Shown here piece after piece: positions 1 to 10,860 of a DNA stretch of 64,000 bases; within the stretch, counting starts at the first letter, position 1, and the number at the start of each line of letters is the position of its first letter. The translations under genes and the position numbers were made by a program. The stretch is from Diphasiastrum complanatum. Its lineage: Eukaryota; Streptophyta; Lycopodiopsida; Lycopodiales; Lycopodiaceae. The stretch is from positions 80,000,838-80,064,837 of the forward strand of contig CM055092.1 of assembly GCA_029204225.1 (NCBI GenBank), in the 5' to 3' direction. The notes under the pieces are model-generated. The model saw only the letters and a program-made list of their open reading frames with translations. It had not been told where the DNA came from and did not search any database.

Positions 1-146
1 TGGCCCTGGTCTCGCGTCTCAGCACCCGTCTCTATTGGTCCTTGGTCGTTGCCTTCAGACCCTTGATCTTGACTAAACCCCTGCTTGCTGACTTTGGTCC
101 TGGCTTGTACCACCCTGTGCAGCATCAAAAATAGGTGGCAGTGGAA

Positions 147-2241
147 TTACCACGGGGTGGGCTGGGCCTTCTTCTCAATGAACTGTTGGCAAGCCTTGAG
201 GGCTTGTTTGGCCTGGGTGAGCTCGTGAGTTGCGCTTGTCCGATATTTATCAAACTCTACCTGGTAGCTGTTTAAGGTTTGGCTATAGACCTACACTTGA
301 TGCCTTAAGAGATTCATCTCTGATTCAGACAACAGCCTTGAGTCTGGTGTAGGTTGAGCTAACCAGGCGAGTTTTTCACTTTGTAGGGCTTTGACGTCCG
401 CCCCCAGATGCGTATTTTCTGCTTCGTAAATCTGTAGTTGCGCCTGGAGTGGAGCAAGTCGTTGGGACACTTCGGATTGAAGCTCCCGCACCTTCGTGGA
501 GGCCTCTATCAGCACTTTGGAGAGGCTTTGGATGTATATATTGAGGCCCTCCTCCTTCTGCTACAGCTTGGCAATCTTTCAGTGCCTTCTTGTTCATGTT
601 GTTGAGCTAGAATCAGCTTGTGCTGCAACTTTGTGAGTTTTGCTCACAGTTGTGTGTTGCTTGTGGCCAGGTGTAGTACCCTGCTTTCCAAAATAGCTTT
701 GGCTGCCATCGCCTCCAAGATGTATTTGCCCAAAGTTTCGTACGTCGTCGTTAAGTCGGTGGGAGCAGCTGGTACACTGGCACTAGTAGGGGCTTGTGTT
801 GTAACAGCCCCGACAACTTGTGGAGTTCCGTCGTCATCGTCTTCAATCAGGTTCTCGTTGGACCTGATGTCATCTGGGGCGGTGGGATCAGTCCGATCTG
901 GCGATGGTATGAAAATGGTTTGAACAAATGCGTCATCAAGAAACTGTTGGTTGCCCTTGGCAACCTTTGGTGGCGAAACAAGTGGGGTGCGAGAAGCAAC
1001 AATGGAAACGGGGTTGAGGACAGTTTTTCCAAACGAGAGAATGGGTGGAACAGAGGGGAACTGAAGTGTGGTGTGGTGTACGGAGGAAGGCGAGGATGGA
1101 GCAGAAAGGGTTTGGCGTGGGGGTGAAAAATTGATGACTTGCATCCACGCCAGAGTGTCGAGAGACAACTGAGAATCAGAGGGATTAAACGTGAGGGGAG
1201 CAACGGTGATGGCAGGAGTGATGGAGGATGCAATGGTGATGGACGGAGTAGTGGATAATGGAATAGAAATGGGAGTGGTATCAACAGAGGAAACGAGAAT
1301 GGAAACAGAAACAGTTGTGGATGGAACAGAAAGAGGGGTAGTAACAACATAGACCGGAGTGGAGGGTTGCACGATAGAAGAAGGTGATTGATGGAGCGGT
1401 TAGTGCGGTGGTGGTCATGCATCGACGGGTAGTAGGTGGAGATGAAGATGAAGAGGCCGCGCCACGCATTCGCTTGTTGGTCGTTGTGTCAGTAACTGCA
1501 GGTTGGGAGGAGGTGGATGCTTGAGATGGCGGATAGAGGTTAGTGTGCGGCACGATGGAAGACAAAAGGGATGAGCGGTGGAAGTCGCGCACTTTTGCCT
1601 CGAGAAGTGCACAGGCAAAGTTACACAACAGGGGGCCTGCTGCGATATGGTCACGGTTGTTGGGTTTGATGGAGGCAGTTAGTTCGCGAATGAGGAAGCT
1701 ATGCCAATCATAGGGCACAACTGAGGGGCCAAATAATTTCAGAAAGGATTCCACTATCTGACTCAGCAGCTTGGACTGGATTCTATCCTTGCGAGATATT
1801 GAAATAACCAAAAAGTTATTCAACAGATGCGCAGCCGCCTGAATGACAGGTTCCGTGATAGCATATATCAAGTAACCATTGTTAGTCTGGATTGGGATTT
1901 CTGGTGTAGTTTGGGTGACAAAACGTTTGATCAGGATTTTGGCCTGACCATGGGAGATGGGCTAACGGTCACCGGACATAATGCCAATGGTGACGGTACA
2001 AGAAGTGGAAGCATGTCTTCAGCGCTTCCCAGGTGGCGTAAGCGTGAAGGGCGAGGCCCATGTTAATCTCAGAATGGAAAAGCGCCGAGAAAAATCCCAC
2101 TGTCTCAAGAAGTGGGCCGGTTGTCTAAAGCCATGGTTGAATCAAAGCGTTAGAGGGTAAGGGCCAAATTTGTGTGGCCTTGGGGATTTCAAGCTGGATC
2201 ACCTGCTTGGCGCCAAAGTCTTCAGAGGATGAGGAGGCCAT
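147..2241 (-). pseudogene. Extra third ORF of the gypsy family (unknown function)
   Basis: A reading frame starts at ATG 2241 with MASSSSEDFGAKQVIQLEIP and ends at TAA 149-147 after KKAQPTPW; frameshifts now split it. In order it has a hydrophilic N-terminal part, a helical section with VPYDWHSFLIREL and GPLLCNFACALLEAKVRDF, a Ser/Pro/Thr-rich linker (about 1372-850), and a C-terminal coiled-coil-like part rich in Leu, Glu and Gln (515-180). A second copy of its first half lies at 24566-25338 downstream of an integrase, so the ORF belongs to the element. An extra ORF after pol is known from Athila/Tat elements. I do not recognise a domain and assign no function. Confidence 0.6.
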
Positions 2242-2350
2242 ATTAGCAGTGATAGTTAAAGGACGCAAAAGTATAAAAATTGGTGGAAAAGATAAAAAGG
2301 TGTGGGAACGACAAAAAACTGTGAATAACGAGTGTTGGATGGCAAGAATT

Positions 2351-2785
2351 CTAGTTTTGAGTGCAGATTTGTGTTATCCCATGTCTTGACACTATATGGC
2401 CGAGAATCAAGCCATGTGTCACCCAAAATTGACATTTTTCTGGATTCAAGAAGATCTGGAAGTCGTGGTATTTTTGTAGCACTTTCTCCAGATTGGATAA
2501 GTGTTCTGAGTCTGGTCCATGCACACATAGATCGTCCAAGAAAATTTCCAAAAAATTTTGCAAATATTCTTTGAATGTTGTCTACATGACTCGTTGGAAG
2601 GTGCTTGGGGCATTGCAAAGTCCGAATGGCATCACTTTATAGGTATAGATTCTCCATTACGTGGCAAATGTTGTCTTGTGTTGGTCTTGGGGGGCTATCT
2701 TCACCTGGTTGTAGCCACCGAAGCCGTCTAGAAAACTGTAGGCTTCGACGCCAGCTACTTTGTCGAGGACACTTTCCATAAATGG
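2351..2785 (-). pseudogene. Partial reverse transcriptase of element A
   Basis: Minus-strand translation shows AYSFLDGFGGYNQVKIAP, then VMPFGLCNAPST, then FLDDLCVHG (the catalytic F/YxDD box) and LNPEKCQFWVTHGLILGHIV. All belong to the gypsy RT palm and thumb. The fingers region before this and everything after IVSRHGI are missing. A stop interrupts the segment after the HKTTFAT stretch. The right junction at about 2378 leads straight into the third-ORF leader. Confidence 0.88.
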
Positions 2786-3401
2786 TAAGCTCTCTATTCT
2801 CGAAGGTGAGTTTTCTCGTACCCCAGTTGTGTACTACTTGCGCAATCCTCAACCATGGTCTTCCCAGTAACACACGGTATGCAGTTGGAGATTAAGGTAT
2901 ATCCATGACTACAAAAGTGATCACAAACTGCATGCCTGCTATTTTTACAGGGATATCAGCAACTACACCTTTTGGTTTCACACAGGATTGATCCGCTAGC
3001 TTGATGGCAAATCTTGCTGGCTTCAATCCTTGTAGACTCCATTTTTCATATAAAATAGTGGAGATCAAATTAACACCCGATCCTCCATCTACTAATGTTG
3101 CCTCGTCCTCGTATCTCTTATGTTTGATTGGCAAATCGATGTTGTGTTCCTCACTTTCCCATGCTGCTCCAATGTGGAGGACGTTACTTGTTTCTTCATA
3201 GCCCATACAATATATGGGCTTAGGCGCTACTGACTTCTCATCCTCTTTGGCCCATTTAGCAAGAAGGCTTTTCACTTGTGGTGCAATCCGCAGTAGTTCT
3301 CCGAGTGGTAAACTAACATGGCTTGCCAGTAAAAGTGTGAGCCTTTCAATGCGTGGTTCCTCGGGCTCCACCATGTGAAAACGTGGTTCATGTTGGTGCA
3401 A
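2637..3401 (-). pseudogene. Retropepsin-like aspartic protease of element A
   Basis: The 169-residue frame (3401-2892) carries LVDGGSGVNLIS at residues 103-114, with the catalytic Asp105 in a DGGSG context used by many plant gypsy proteases. It continues with LADQSCVKPKGVVADIPVKI. The frame at 2873-2637 begins with MLLGRPWL, the typical end of this protease. The enzyme cleaves the gag-pol polyprotein in the particle. After about 2785 the reading switches abruptly to the middle of RT, which marks a deletion. Confidence 0.85.
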
Positions 3402-3647
3402 CTAATCATTCTGATTAGTGCACAGTGGTGAGCTCGCTTGCAGTTCCCGTTCGCCGCCAGCTGGAGGTTCCGTGGGATTATCCCTTTCCTGCTATTTCTC
3501 CTTCGCTTGTGCTTTCTGTACCCAATGTCTTATTTTCTGGTACTGTCTTCTTTCTTCCCTCACATTCGGATATGGCGCTGAAGTTGAGGGTTGGTCGTCA
3601 GTGACCGAGGGTGGTGGTGAGGGAGCCACTTCCTTCCTATTTTGTGC

Positions 3648-4432
3648 TCACATGACGACTAACACAGGAGCGTGGAATTGTTGTCTTCCCGATGGCATCC
3701 CTGCTGGAACTGCTAGTTGTTGTATCACAATGAAGTTGAGAGGTGCACTGGTTCCAGGTTTCAATGGACAATTCTTGAAACAGTGTCCATAACCACATTC
3801 TCGGCAAAAGGATGTATATTGTCCCTTGTAGGGACATTCCACAATTCTGTGTCCTTCGCATCATCCGTAGTAGTCGTAGTTTCTTCCGCCTTGACGTTGA
3901 GTGTGAGCTGCATAGGTTGCAACATATTCATTTATGGTAGGATCCATAAGGTTCATCTGGTCTGTACCATTGGTGCTGCTCAGGTTGAGATGGCATTTAC
4001 ATCTCTGGTTCCGCTGCTGTCAAGTTTACATGGGCCACTTGTTGATTGGCTGGCCCTGGTGGTGCAAGTAAGACCATACACTGTTGTTGATTTGGTGCGT
4101 CATACCTCAGTGCCGCGTTTGGTGCCCCTTGATGATACGGATAAGAAGTCTGATAAGGAATCTTTCTGTTGAACAATCCAGGGGTTAAATGGGCAAAATG
4201 TCGTATCGTGCGGTGTTGCATTGCACAAATGACAAAATCTATGTGTCAGTCTCAGATTTTGCTTTAGGACTGGACACTCGTTCGCTATATGGTTTTGCGT
4301 GCACACTAAACACCATACATTCTCCCGTCGCGGATACTGTAGCTGGTCTGGTTTCCGTCGATGTGGCGTTACTGCTACAGCTCCCTGTAAGGCTTTCAGT
4401 TTCTGGTCAAACTGCGCCGTAAGTTGCTCCAT
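3648..4432 (-). pseudogene. Gag nucleocapsid region with three CCHC-like knuckles
   Basis: The frame at 4432-4100 contains CLVCTQNHIANEC and CHLCNATPHDTTFC. The frame at 3842-3648 contains CRECGYGHCFKNC. The second matches the classical CX2CX4HX4C spacing; the first and third have one residue fewer before His, so zinc binding by them is doubtful. Such knuckles bind the element's RNA. The three are split over frames by frameshifts around 3850-4100, so no single protein can be made now. Confidence 0.8.
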
Positions 4433-4509
4433 CTATTGTTTGTGTAATTTTGTCATTTGCTCCAACATTAGTTCTGTGGATAGAGCGGATGTGTTTGATG
4501 ATGATGATG

Positions 4510-5115
4510 CTATCGAGGGAGTAGGAGTGTGGGTGGATGGATATTCGTCATCATCCCTCGTCCTCTTCCCTGATGGCATCTTCCATAGCTTCTTGTAGAG
4601 TAGTGTACTGCTCCCGTTGTTTCAGTTCTCTTCTGATACTTCGTGGTAGTCCAGCTAGGAACCACATGATCGGGAAGTAGGGCTACACTGCACTCGGATC
4701 GTAGATGTTTGACCCGTTCAATATAGTCCCTGACCCTTTCTCGTTTTCCCATCTTGACTTTACTCAGCAGGAGAAATGGGTCTTCCAGGAACTTCCTTGG
4801 TTTAAAGTGCGTAATGAGAGCCGCCTTAACTGCTTCCCAGGTGGATTTTTCTTCCTTTGACAGGTTGAAAAACCAATCTTGAGCCATTGCCAATAAGGAC
4901 ATGGGAAACAACATCAACTTTTTCACAAGTGTCTGTTCGCCGTAGATTTCGCAAGCTTGCTCGTAGATCTGGAGGAATCGGATGGGATCTGATGATCCAT
5001 CATATTTTGGTATTTCCATCCGTGGTGCTCTCCGGAATGCTTGCAAGGGAGCAACGAGTATGGGTTGGCCCATTGGATCCATTGGTGCTGGTTTCGGTTC
5101 TGCCTCTTGTTGCAC
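4510..5115 (-). pseudogene. gag: gag (capsid domain) of gypsy element A
   Basis: The 201-residue frame resembles the plant retrotransposon gag domain: a start near MEIPKYDGSSDP, then a helical run with FPMSLLAMAQDWFFNL, and TWEAVKAALITHF. Gag forms the virus-like particle shell in the cytoplasm. The last 40 residues look out of frame (a frameshift near 4640), after which the zinc-knuckle part continues in another frame. Next in the element is the nucleocapsid-like region at 4432-3648. Confidence 0.85.
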
Positions 5116-5129
5116 AGTTGCTAATCTAG

Positions 5130-6477
5130 GAAGGTGTGGTGCTTGATTTGCTATTCTTCATGCTATTGATCGTCCCGATCTCAGATTCATCTGATGGTGG
5201 GTTCCAAAGTGGTTGGATCTTGCTTGTATAGTGGGATGCAGTCTGGATCTTTAAGGATCTGATCGGCCGGAAGTGAAATTTAGGCCTTGTACGGTGGTTT
5301 TTCCTTGATAACTTCTTACTCCCTGCACTGATTGACCTCAGATTTTGACAGTAGCTGGATCTGATGCAGATCTTTCCACTATTTTAGTCTGTGAGGGTTC
5401 TCTTGTGCGAGGGTTGGCTGTGCGAGGGTTCTTTAGCTGTTTTTCAGATAAAAAACTTGATATCTCTCAGATCTTTGGGAAGTAACTCTCTCAAGGATCA
5501 TAGTAGCTGGATCTGGGTCAGATCTCACTATGGAATTCTTTGCGAGAGTTAACTCTAGCACTAAGTGAAAATTTCACTGTATGCGAGGGTTCAGAACCAC
5601 TATTTTGGCTTGATCTTCACCAGATCTCAATACTAACTCTCGCAGGCTTCATCATTGATGGAAATGAACATTCTGGATTGTTTGAGAGGATCTGCGAGAG
5701 TTCTTACTGGAATGATTTGCTGGATCTTCAATTTTTAGTGATTTTTTAGCACTTAAATCCAATTTTCAGCTCACTGAAATCAAACTAACTCTCGTAGGCT
5801 TTTCTGTGTCCTTGTCTCACTGAGATGGAACTTCAAAATCTTCTGCAAGAGTTCTTGACCACTGGAACTGAAAATTTTGGTGTCTGCGAGGGTTCTCTGG
5901 TACTTTCCCATCTTTTTTTCACTGGGAACTCTCGCACAGGCACTTAGACATCAAACTAACTCTCGCAAGCTTCTCTGTGTCCTGGTCTCAGTGAGATGGA
6001 GCTTCAGAGGGGTCTGCGAGAGTTTTGGTGAAGTTTTGAATTTTTTCTGGATTTTTTCAAGGGTTTTTTGAAATTTTTATGATTTTTCTGTGATTTTGCA
6101 ATCTGCTTGGAACTAACTCTCACAGGCTTCTATGCAGGTCTGGGACAATACCCTGGAGCTGCTGCCAGTCATGCAAGGGTTAATTCACACTGGTTTTGGA
6201 GCTATAAAAATCTGATGAGATTTTAGGCTCTGTTCCCCTCCAAAATGTAGATTGGTGTGTTTTTTTTTTTGGGGTTTTTGGCTGGTTGGTTTGGGTTTCA
6301 AGCCCTTAGAGGCTGTTCAAGGCCTCCTCTACCCTCTCACACCTCCTTTGCTAGCTGTGAACAGTCCAAACACAAAAAAACAGAAAACTAACTCTAATTT
6401 CCCAAAAATCTACCTAAAACTACTCTAAAAGCCAAGAAAATAGCTAAAATGCAGCTATACTAGTTAGTGGAAACCTA
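5130..6477 (-). other. Long leader of element A with bidirectional GCGAGRGTT motif array
   Basis: This untranslated stretch lies between PBS and gag. About fourteen copies of GCGAGGGTT, GCGAGAGTT or close variants occur between 5400 and 6190, some on the plus strand (for example near 5405, 5419, 5580, 5882, 6014) and some as AACTCTCGC (near 5636, 5927, 5960). Spacing is irregular, 15-120 bp. The short reading frames here look like chance. A related array lies at 25700-25990 in another gypsy fragment. Confidence 0.7.
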
Positions 6478-6495
6478 TCCCTGGCATCGGCGCCA
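6478..6495 (-). promoter_or_regulatory. Primer-binding site, tRNA-Asp type
   Basis: The minus strand reads TGGCGCCGATGCCAGGGA. This matches the complement of the plant tRNA-Asp(GUC) 3' end at 16 of 18 positions (tRNA sequence recalled from general knowledge). It sits one base from the LTR end, as a reverse-transcription PBS should. Confidence 0.85.
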
Positions 6496-6496
6496 C

Positions 6497-7259
6497 TGTA
6501 GGGTCACAGATCTTGCGTAGTATAGCCCTCCCGCCTGTCAACAAGGGTTAGTTCACTGGATAGGCACCTAACTATGCATAGATGCTATTTTTAGTTAGTT
6601 CCCTACTTTGCATCTAACTCTACCTCCACTAACACTACTCACACTAACTCTACTCTCCCTAAGCTAACTTCATCTTAAATGTTGGAGAAGAGGGAGATGG
6701 AGAAGAGAGAGAGATGAGATGGAGGTTAGCTCAAATGCTCAATTTCATTGCTTATGGAAAAACCTTAACTAGCATAAACAAGAAAGCATGGGAAAGGGAA
6801 AGAACAACAAAGCACAACAATAGCATAAGCAAGAGTGATTAGCAAATGAAGATGCTTGAGCTCTCAAAATGATAGAGTCTCCTCCTCTCTATTAAGCATG
6901 GAAATAGAGTACAAATGGTGCCTTTTTATAAAATGGGGAAGGCCCTTGCCCCAAAATCCTATTGGCTAATATTTACATTGATCCTATCCATTCATCTTGG
7001 ACCCAACTTGATCCAAGGGTCCACAAAAAGTACATTGAAATTCACAAGATTCATGTGAGTCCCAATTTGGACCTGTAAAAATTACAGCAAATAAGGATCC
7101 TAAAACACTTGAAATGATGAGGAAAACAATAGATTATGATTTCATAAGATTAGCACAAGTTGAACCATCAAAATCCATCAAAAACCTATGCTTGAACCTC
7201 ACTAAATGGCCCAAATCCTTGAAGAAGGCTTCACACGTGTGAAAGTACGGCCTCCCACA
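6497..7259 (-). repeat. 5' LTR of gypsy element A
   Basis: On the minus strand the block begins TGTGGGAGGCCG at 7259 and ends CCCTACA at 6497, giving TG...CA ends and a short imperfect terminal inverted repeat, and the PBS follows after one base. A TATA box lies about 330 nt into the LTR. The length (about 763 bp) is normal for plant gypsy LTRs. The 7259 boundary is inferred from the TG end only, because the partner LTR is not in the window. Confidence 0.75.
6923..6930 (-). promoter_or_regulatory. LTR TATA box
   Basis: The minus strand reads TATAAAAA inside the LTR and is followed by a GC-containing stretch. The position is suitable for starting the element's genomic RNA about 30 nt downstream. 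Sequence match only. Confidence 0.5.
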
Positions 7260-7979
7260 GTCTGAGTACTGTACACCAGACCTACATTCAATCCTATAAT
7301 CATTAGTAATCACAAGTACTCAAACAATTATGAACATAGAAAGCAATTGCACCATTATGAGAGAAAAAAACATGAAATTGCTTGATTAATTTTGGTGAGA
7401 TATCATCACCTATATATACATGATCCATCACGGGTTTGGGCAGGTATGAGTAGCCCTAAACCTATCCCTAATGCTAATTTTGGTGGATCTTTCATCCCTA
7501 CCAAGTTAGGGTTGGAATCTTGGAGATCCCTCAACAATGCAAAAATTACCAAAAATAGCTCCTATTTTTTCTCCCTTGTATCTAAGCATAATTTGGACTC
7601 ATTCCAAAGGTTCTAACACTTAGGTCTACTTGAGAACATCCTTATGAATGGAATCCTATGCTATTTGGCACGTGTGACAAGCCACATCATGACCATCTAA
7701 CTATTTACAAGTCATATGACCAAAACTAGTCAAGCTAGAATTGTGAATTTTTAACAGGACCCAACTCTAAAAAGTAATCTCTAAGTTTGAAAATGACTTT
7801 GAGCCTCTAGTTTTATTTTAATTCAAAGGCCCAAGTCTATTTTATTTTATTTACAACTTAAGCTTGCGTGCTCATTGGGCCATGGGCTTATACGCGCAGG
7901 ATCCCATGCCCTCGCAACACATTTTATTGGTCGATTTTATATATTTACAATTCGTTGGGAATACCCCCAACACCTACTG
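7260..7979. other. Non-coding, possible degraded LTR
   Basis: No convincing gene. The right end reads ACCCCCAACA at about 7972, resembling an LTR terminus (TGTTGGGGGTATTCC on the minus strand), and a TATATAAAA-like stretch lies just inside. No partner LTR was found, so this remains a guess. Confidence 0.3.
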
Positions 7980-8289
7980 AGCAAATCAAACTCCTAGATG
8001 AGTTCCAGAAACAATTGCAAGACGCTGATTATGAGATGCACCTTACTCCACAGCTCGTATAAACCACTTCAGAAGATTCTACAATTGAAGGCGTTGAAGT
8101 ATGGGGTGACCTACTCCAGGTGACAAATGTCACTTTGCCCTTCCATGTGTTCTAGAAATACGTTGGAAAATGGAGGCAAGAGATAGGCACCATGGACAAA
8201 ACTCAAGACTTAGCTCTCGAACTTCCTGAAGTCACCTTACACCTCACAAACCCATTCAGTGCGCAAGGCAACATTAAGCTACCAACCAC

Positions 8290-8560
8290 CCATGCAAACT
8301 ACGAGTAGTATCTGCTATACTGGATAAGGGATCTTGACTCAACATCATATCCACTTCACTAGTGAAAGAATGGGGACTACAAGATCATTTGGATAGGCTG
8401 AATTGTCAACTCCGAATGGCCGATCAAAGTGTTGTTCGACCACAAGGTATGATACCAAGCATCACTAGTCAAAATTGCCAGGTTGAAATTTACACTTGAT
8501 CTGGTTGTCTTGGACATTGCTAACAATAATACTTACTCTTATGCAATCCCATCCACCCCA
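8290..8560 (+). pseudogene. Protease remnant of gypsy B
   Basis: Translation gives ILDKGS followed by a stop, then LNIISTSLVKEWGLQDHL and RMADQSVVRPQGMIP. This matches the element A protease segment around LVDGGSGVNLIS and LADQSCVKPKGVV. The first Gly of the active-site DGGS is replaced (DKGS) and stops follow, so it is inactive. Confidence 0.65.
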
Positions 8561-9120
8561 TAACCTAGAAGAAATTTCTGACATGGCTATTTTAGAATAC
8601 ATGGAGCGCTTCCACAACGACTTATCCTAGAATCTCCTAAGCCATTATCGCTATTAGCAACAATGAGTAGGGTCAAGACTGAGCCTATTAAGATTTATCA
8701 TATCAAGAAACCTACCTTAGAATGGGACATCTATGAATCGGAGTCACTTTTCAAGTTAGATGAGTCTCTTCTACATGAAGTACCTGATCCTAAACCCCAT
8801 ATGTGAAAAGTCCAGCCATCATTTTATGCTGATGCTTTGAAAAGAAAAATTTCCATGAAAGAGAAAATGAAACCTCCCATCCACTTCCAAGTTTGCGAGG
8901 AAAATCAAGTTAAAGTGCCTTATGCACCAGAAGGCCCCGACATGCCACAATACTTCAAGGACTATACAATTGAAGACGTTACTATTCAGCTACCCCAAGC
9001 CCAACGTGAACCACAAGGGGATGCCCCTTTTGATGGACCAGCCCGAATAGTCAAGTTGAATTTGAAGGATCCAGACGAAAAGAAGGACAAAATTGTCCAT
9101 ATAGGAGCCCACCTCAATTG

Positions 9121-10190
9121 AGAGCAGCGTAGAGCACTAGAGAAACTGCTTCGAAGGTATCGCCATGTTTTTGCATGGTCATACAAGGATATGAAAGGTG
9201 TGAGCCCTACAGTAGCCGTACATCCCATAAACTTGCAATTTGATGCTATCTCGGTAGCTAGTCGTCCCTACAGATGTAATCCAATTTACCGAGCCAAGAT
9301 CAAGGAAGAGTTACAACACCTACTAGAGGCCGGGTTCATCTATAAAGTCGAACATACAGAGTGGCTGTCGTTGATCGTGATTGTACCCATGAAAAATGGA
9401 AAGCTTCACATTTGTCTGGATTTTAAGAAGCTTAATGCGGTCATTAAACGTGATTATTTTCCTATTCCATTTGGAGAAGTCATATTAGAGAATCTAGCTG
9501 GAGATGAGGCTTATTCCTTCTTAGACAGCTTTAGCGGTTACAATATGATAGAAATAGCAGATCAACACAAAACTGCTTTTGCCATGGAATGAAGAACGTT
9601 TTGTTGGAAGGTGATGCCCTTTGGACTTTGTAACACTCGTAGTACCTTCCAACGCATCATGCAAACAGCCTTTACGGACCTGATAGGAGACACACTAGAA
9701 GTCTACCTAGATGACCTAGGCATCCACTTTGAAGCATCTAGACATTTAGTTGTACTTCAAAAAAATACATTCAGTGCCAGAGGTATGGTGTGCACCACTG
9801 CACTCCCTGACGCCTGTCAGAGATTGCATGCAGTGCACTCCCTAAGCGGAGCCAGATGTCAAAGCTCTGCTTCAGAACGATGTAAGCAAGCTCAACCATT
9901 CTATACAAATAAAACAAATGCGTCGACCAGATCTGGGTTACTCATGGTGTTGTTCTAGGACACATCATATCTCGGAATGGAATTGCTACTGATCCTGAAA
10001 AGGTTAGACTAATTGTAGAGATGCACATCCCTATAACTGTGCGTGAGCTCCTGATCTTTATGGGCCATGCAAATTATTATCGTTGTCACATACGTGACTT
10101 TGCAGGAAAGTCTGGTTGGATGTACCAATTGACTGTAGATCCAAAATGGGTAGAGGAACATGGCCATTGTATATTGCAATGTTTCATATT
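9121..10190 (+). pseudogene. Reverse transcriptase of gypsy B, with insertion
   Basis: The frame 9191-9592 shows RPYRCNPIYRAKIKEELQHL, KNGKLHICLDFKKLN and SFLDSFSGYN, the fingers and palm of gypsy RT. The frame 9611-9758 gives MMPFGLCNTRSTFQRIM and the catalytic YLDDLGIHF. At about 9763-9915 a stretch of roughly 150 bp replaces the expected 36 bp. The sequence then resumes with KCVDQIWVTHGVVLGHIISR and ELLIFMGHANYYR. A stop lies between the two frames at 9590. Non-functional. Confidence 0.88.
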
Positions 10191-10199
10191 GGTGTCTTC

Positions 10200-10860
10200 G
10201 TTTTAGTCTACTCTTGATGTTATTTGGCAATTTGGCTAGGGATCACATGATCATTGATTACACATAGATATTTGACTTGTTTGATGTAATCGTTGACCAT
10301 TTTTTTTCTTTCCCATATTGATCTTGTTGAGCTATGGAAATTGATCTTCAAGAAACTTCATTGGTTTGAATCTGATGATCAAGACTACTTTCACTTCTTC
10401 TCAATCTTTGTGTTCATGAGTAGTTTGATTGATCTTTTCCATGATTTAAGTGACATTCACTGATAATATTGGATCATAGGTATCATATTAGGATTTTCAA
10501 ATGCCTATTGAACCCTACCAATGTTTAATAAATATCAAAAAGCTGATATAAGTTCACCTTTTGTATCTCATAAACCCTCACACAATTCGTAGTAGCCTAA
10601 AATTAATCTTCAAATATCAGACATGGCCTTTGTGATGGTTACTTGTGCGAAGGTTGAGTGACGTGACGTTTGATATTTTTGGTAAAGGTTTTTATACAAA
10701 AAACTGAATCAAAATCACTGGAAACCTTCAATCTAGTTTATCTGGCAAAAATAATCTTCGCAAGACTAACTAGAGAATGTAAACAAGATAATACAACTCT
10801 AGTAGACTCGACACAGGTTAATATGGTAATTGTTATTGTTTTTCTTACGTAGTAAGTTCA
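10200..10860 (-). mobile_element. Gypsy gag/leader fragment C
   Basis: The stretch 10221-10420 aligns by eye with 4640-4830 of element A (shared words such as GGGATCACATGATC and ACTTCATTGGTTTGAA), which is its gag in antisense. 10560-10780 aligns with the start of the element A leader and keeps TGTGCGAAGG and CTTCGCAAGACTAACT versions of its motif. It is strongly decayed, without an open frame. It is a separate copy of the element A family. Confidence 0.65.

Larger units (their letters stand above)
1..7259 (-). mobile_element. Ty3/gypsy LTR retrotransposon A (3' end outside window)
   Basis: Reading the minus strand from 7259 downward gives LTR, PBS, leader, gag, zinc knuckles, protease, reverse transcriptase part and an extra third ORF, the order expected for a Ty3/gypsy element. 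The second LTR should lie below position 1. Two internal deletions are visible: protease runs directly into the middle of RT near 2785, and RT runs directly into the third-ORF leader near 2378, so the N-terminal half of RT, RNase H and integrase are missing. Several frameshifts and stops make it non-autonomous. A tRNA-Asp PBS plus an ORF after pol is known from the Athila/Tat (chromodomain-less) side of plant gypsy; that placement is an inference. Confidence 0.9.
7980..10200 (+). mobile_element. Ty3/gypsy pol remnant B
   Basis: Plus-strand pieces in pol order: a spacer frame (7980-8062), a protease remnant (8290-8560), a linker (8837-9121) and RT (9121-10190). There are many stops and no LTRs. 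It lies tail-to-tail with gag/leader fragment C of the opposite strand, so at least two insertion or rearrangement events met here. Confidence 0.85.

Noticed and set aside
618-1126. Plus-strand frames of about 100 codons
   Set aside because: They lie opposite the third ORF of gypsy element A, have no family features and arise from its GC composition.
6511-6560. tRNA-Asp gene
   Set aside because: Only the D-arm and anticodon-arm parts match; the acceptor stem and T-arm are not in the right order, so no cloverleaf can form. Better read as complementarity to the primer tRNA.
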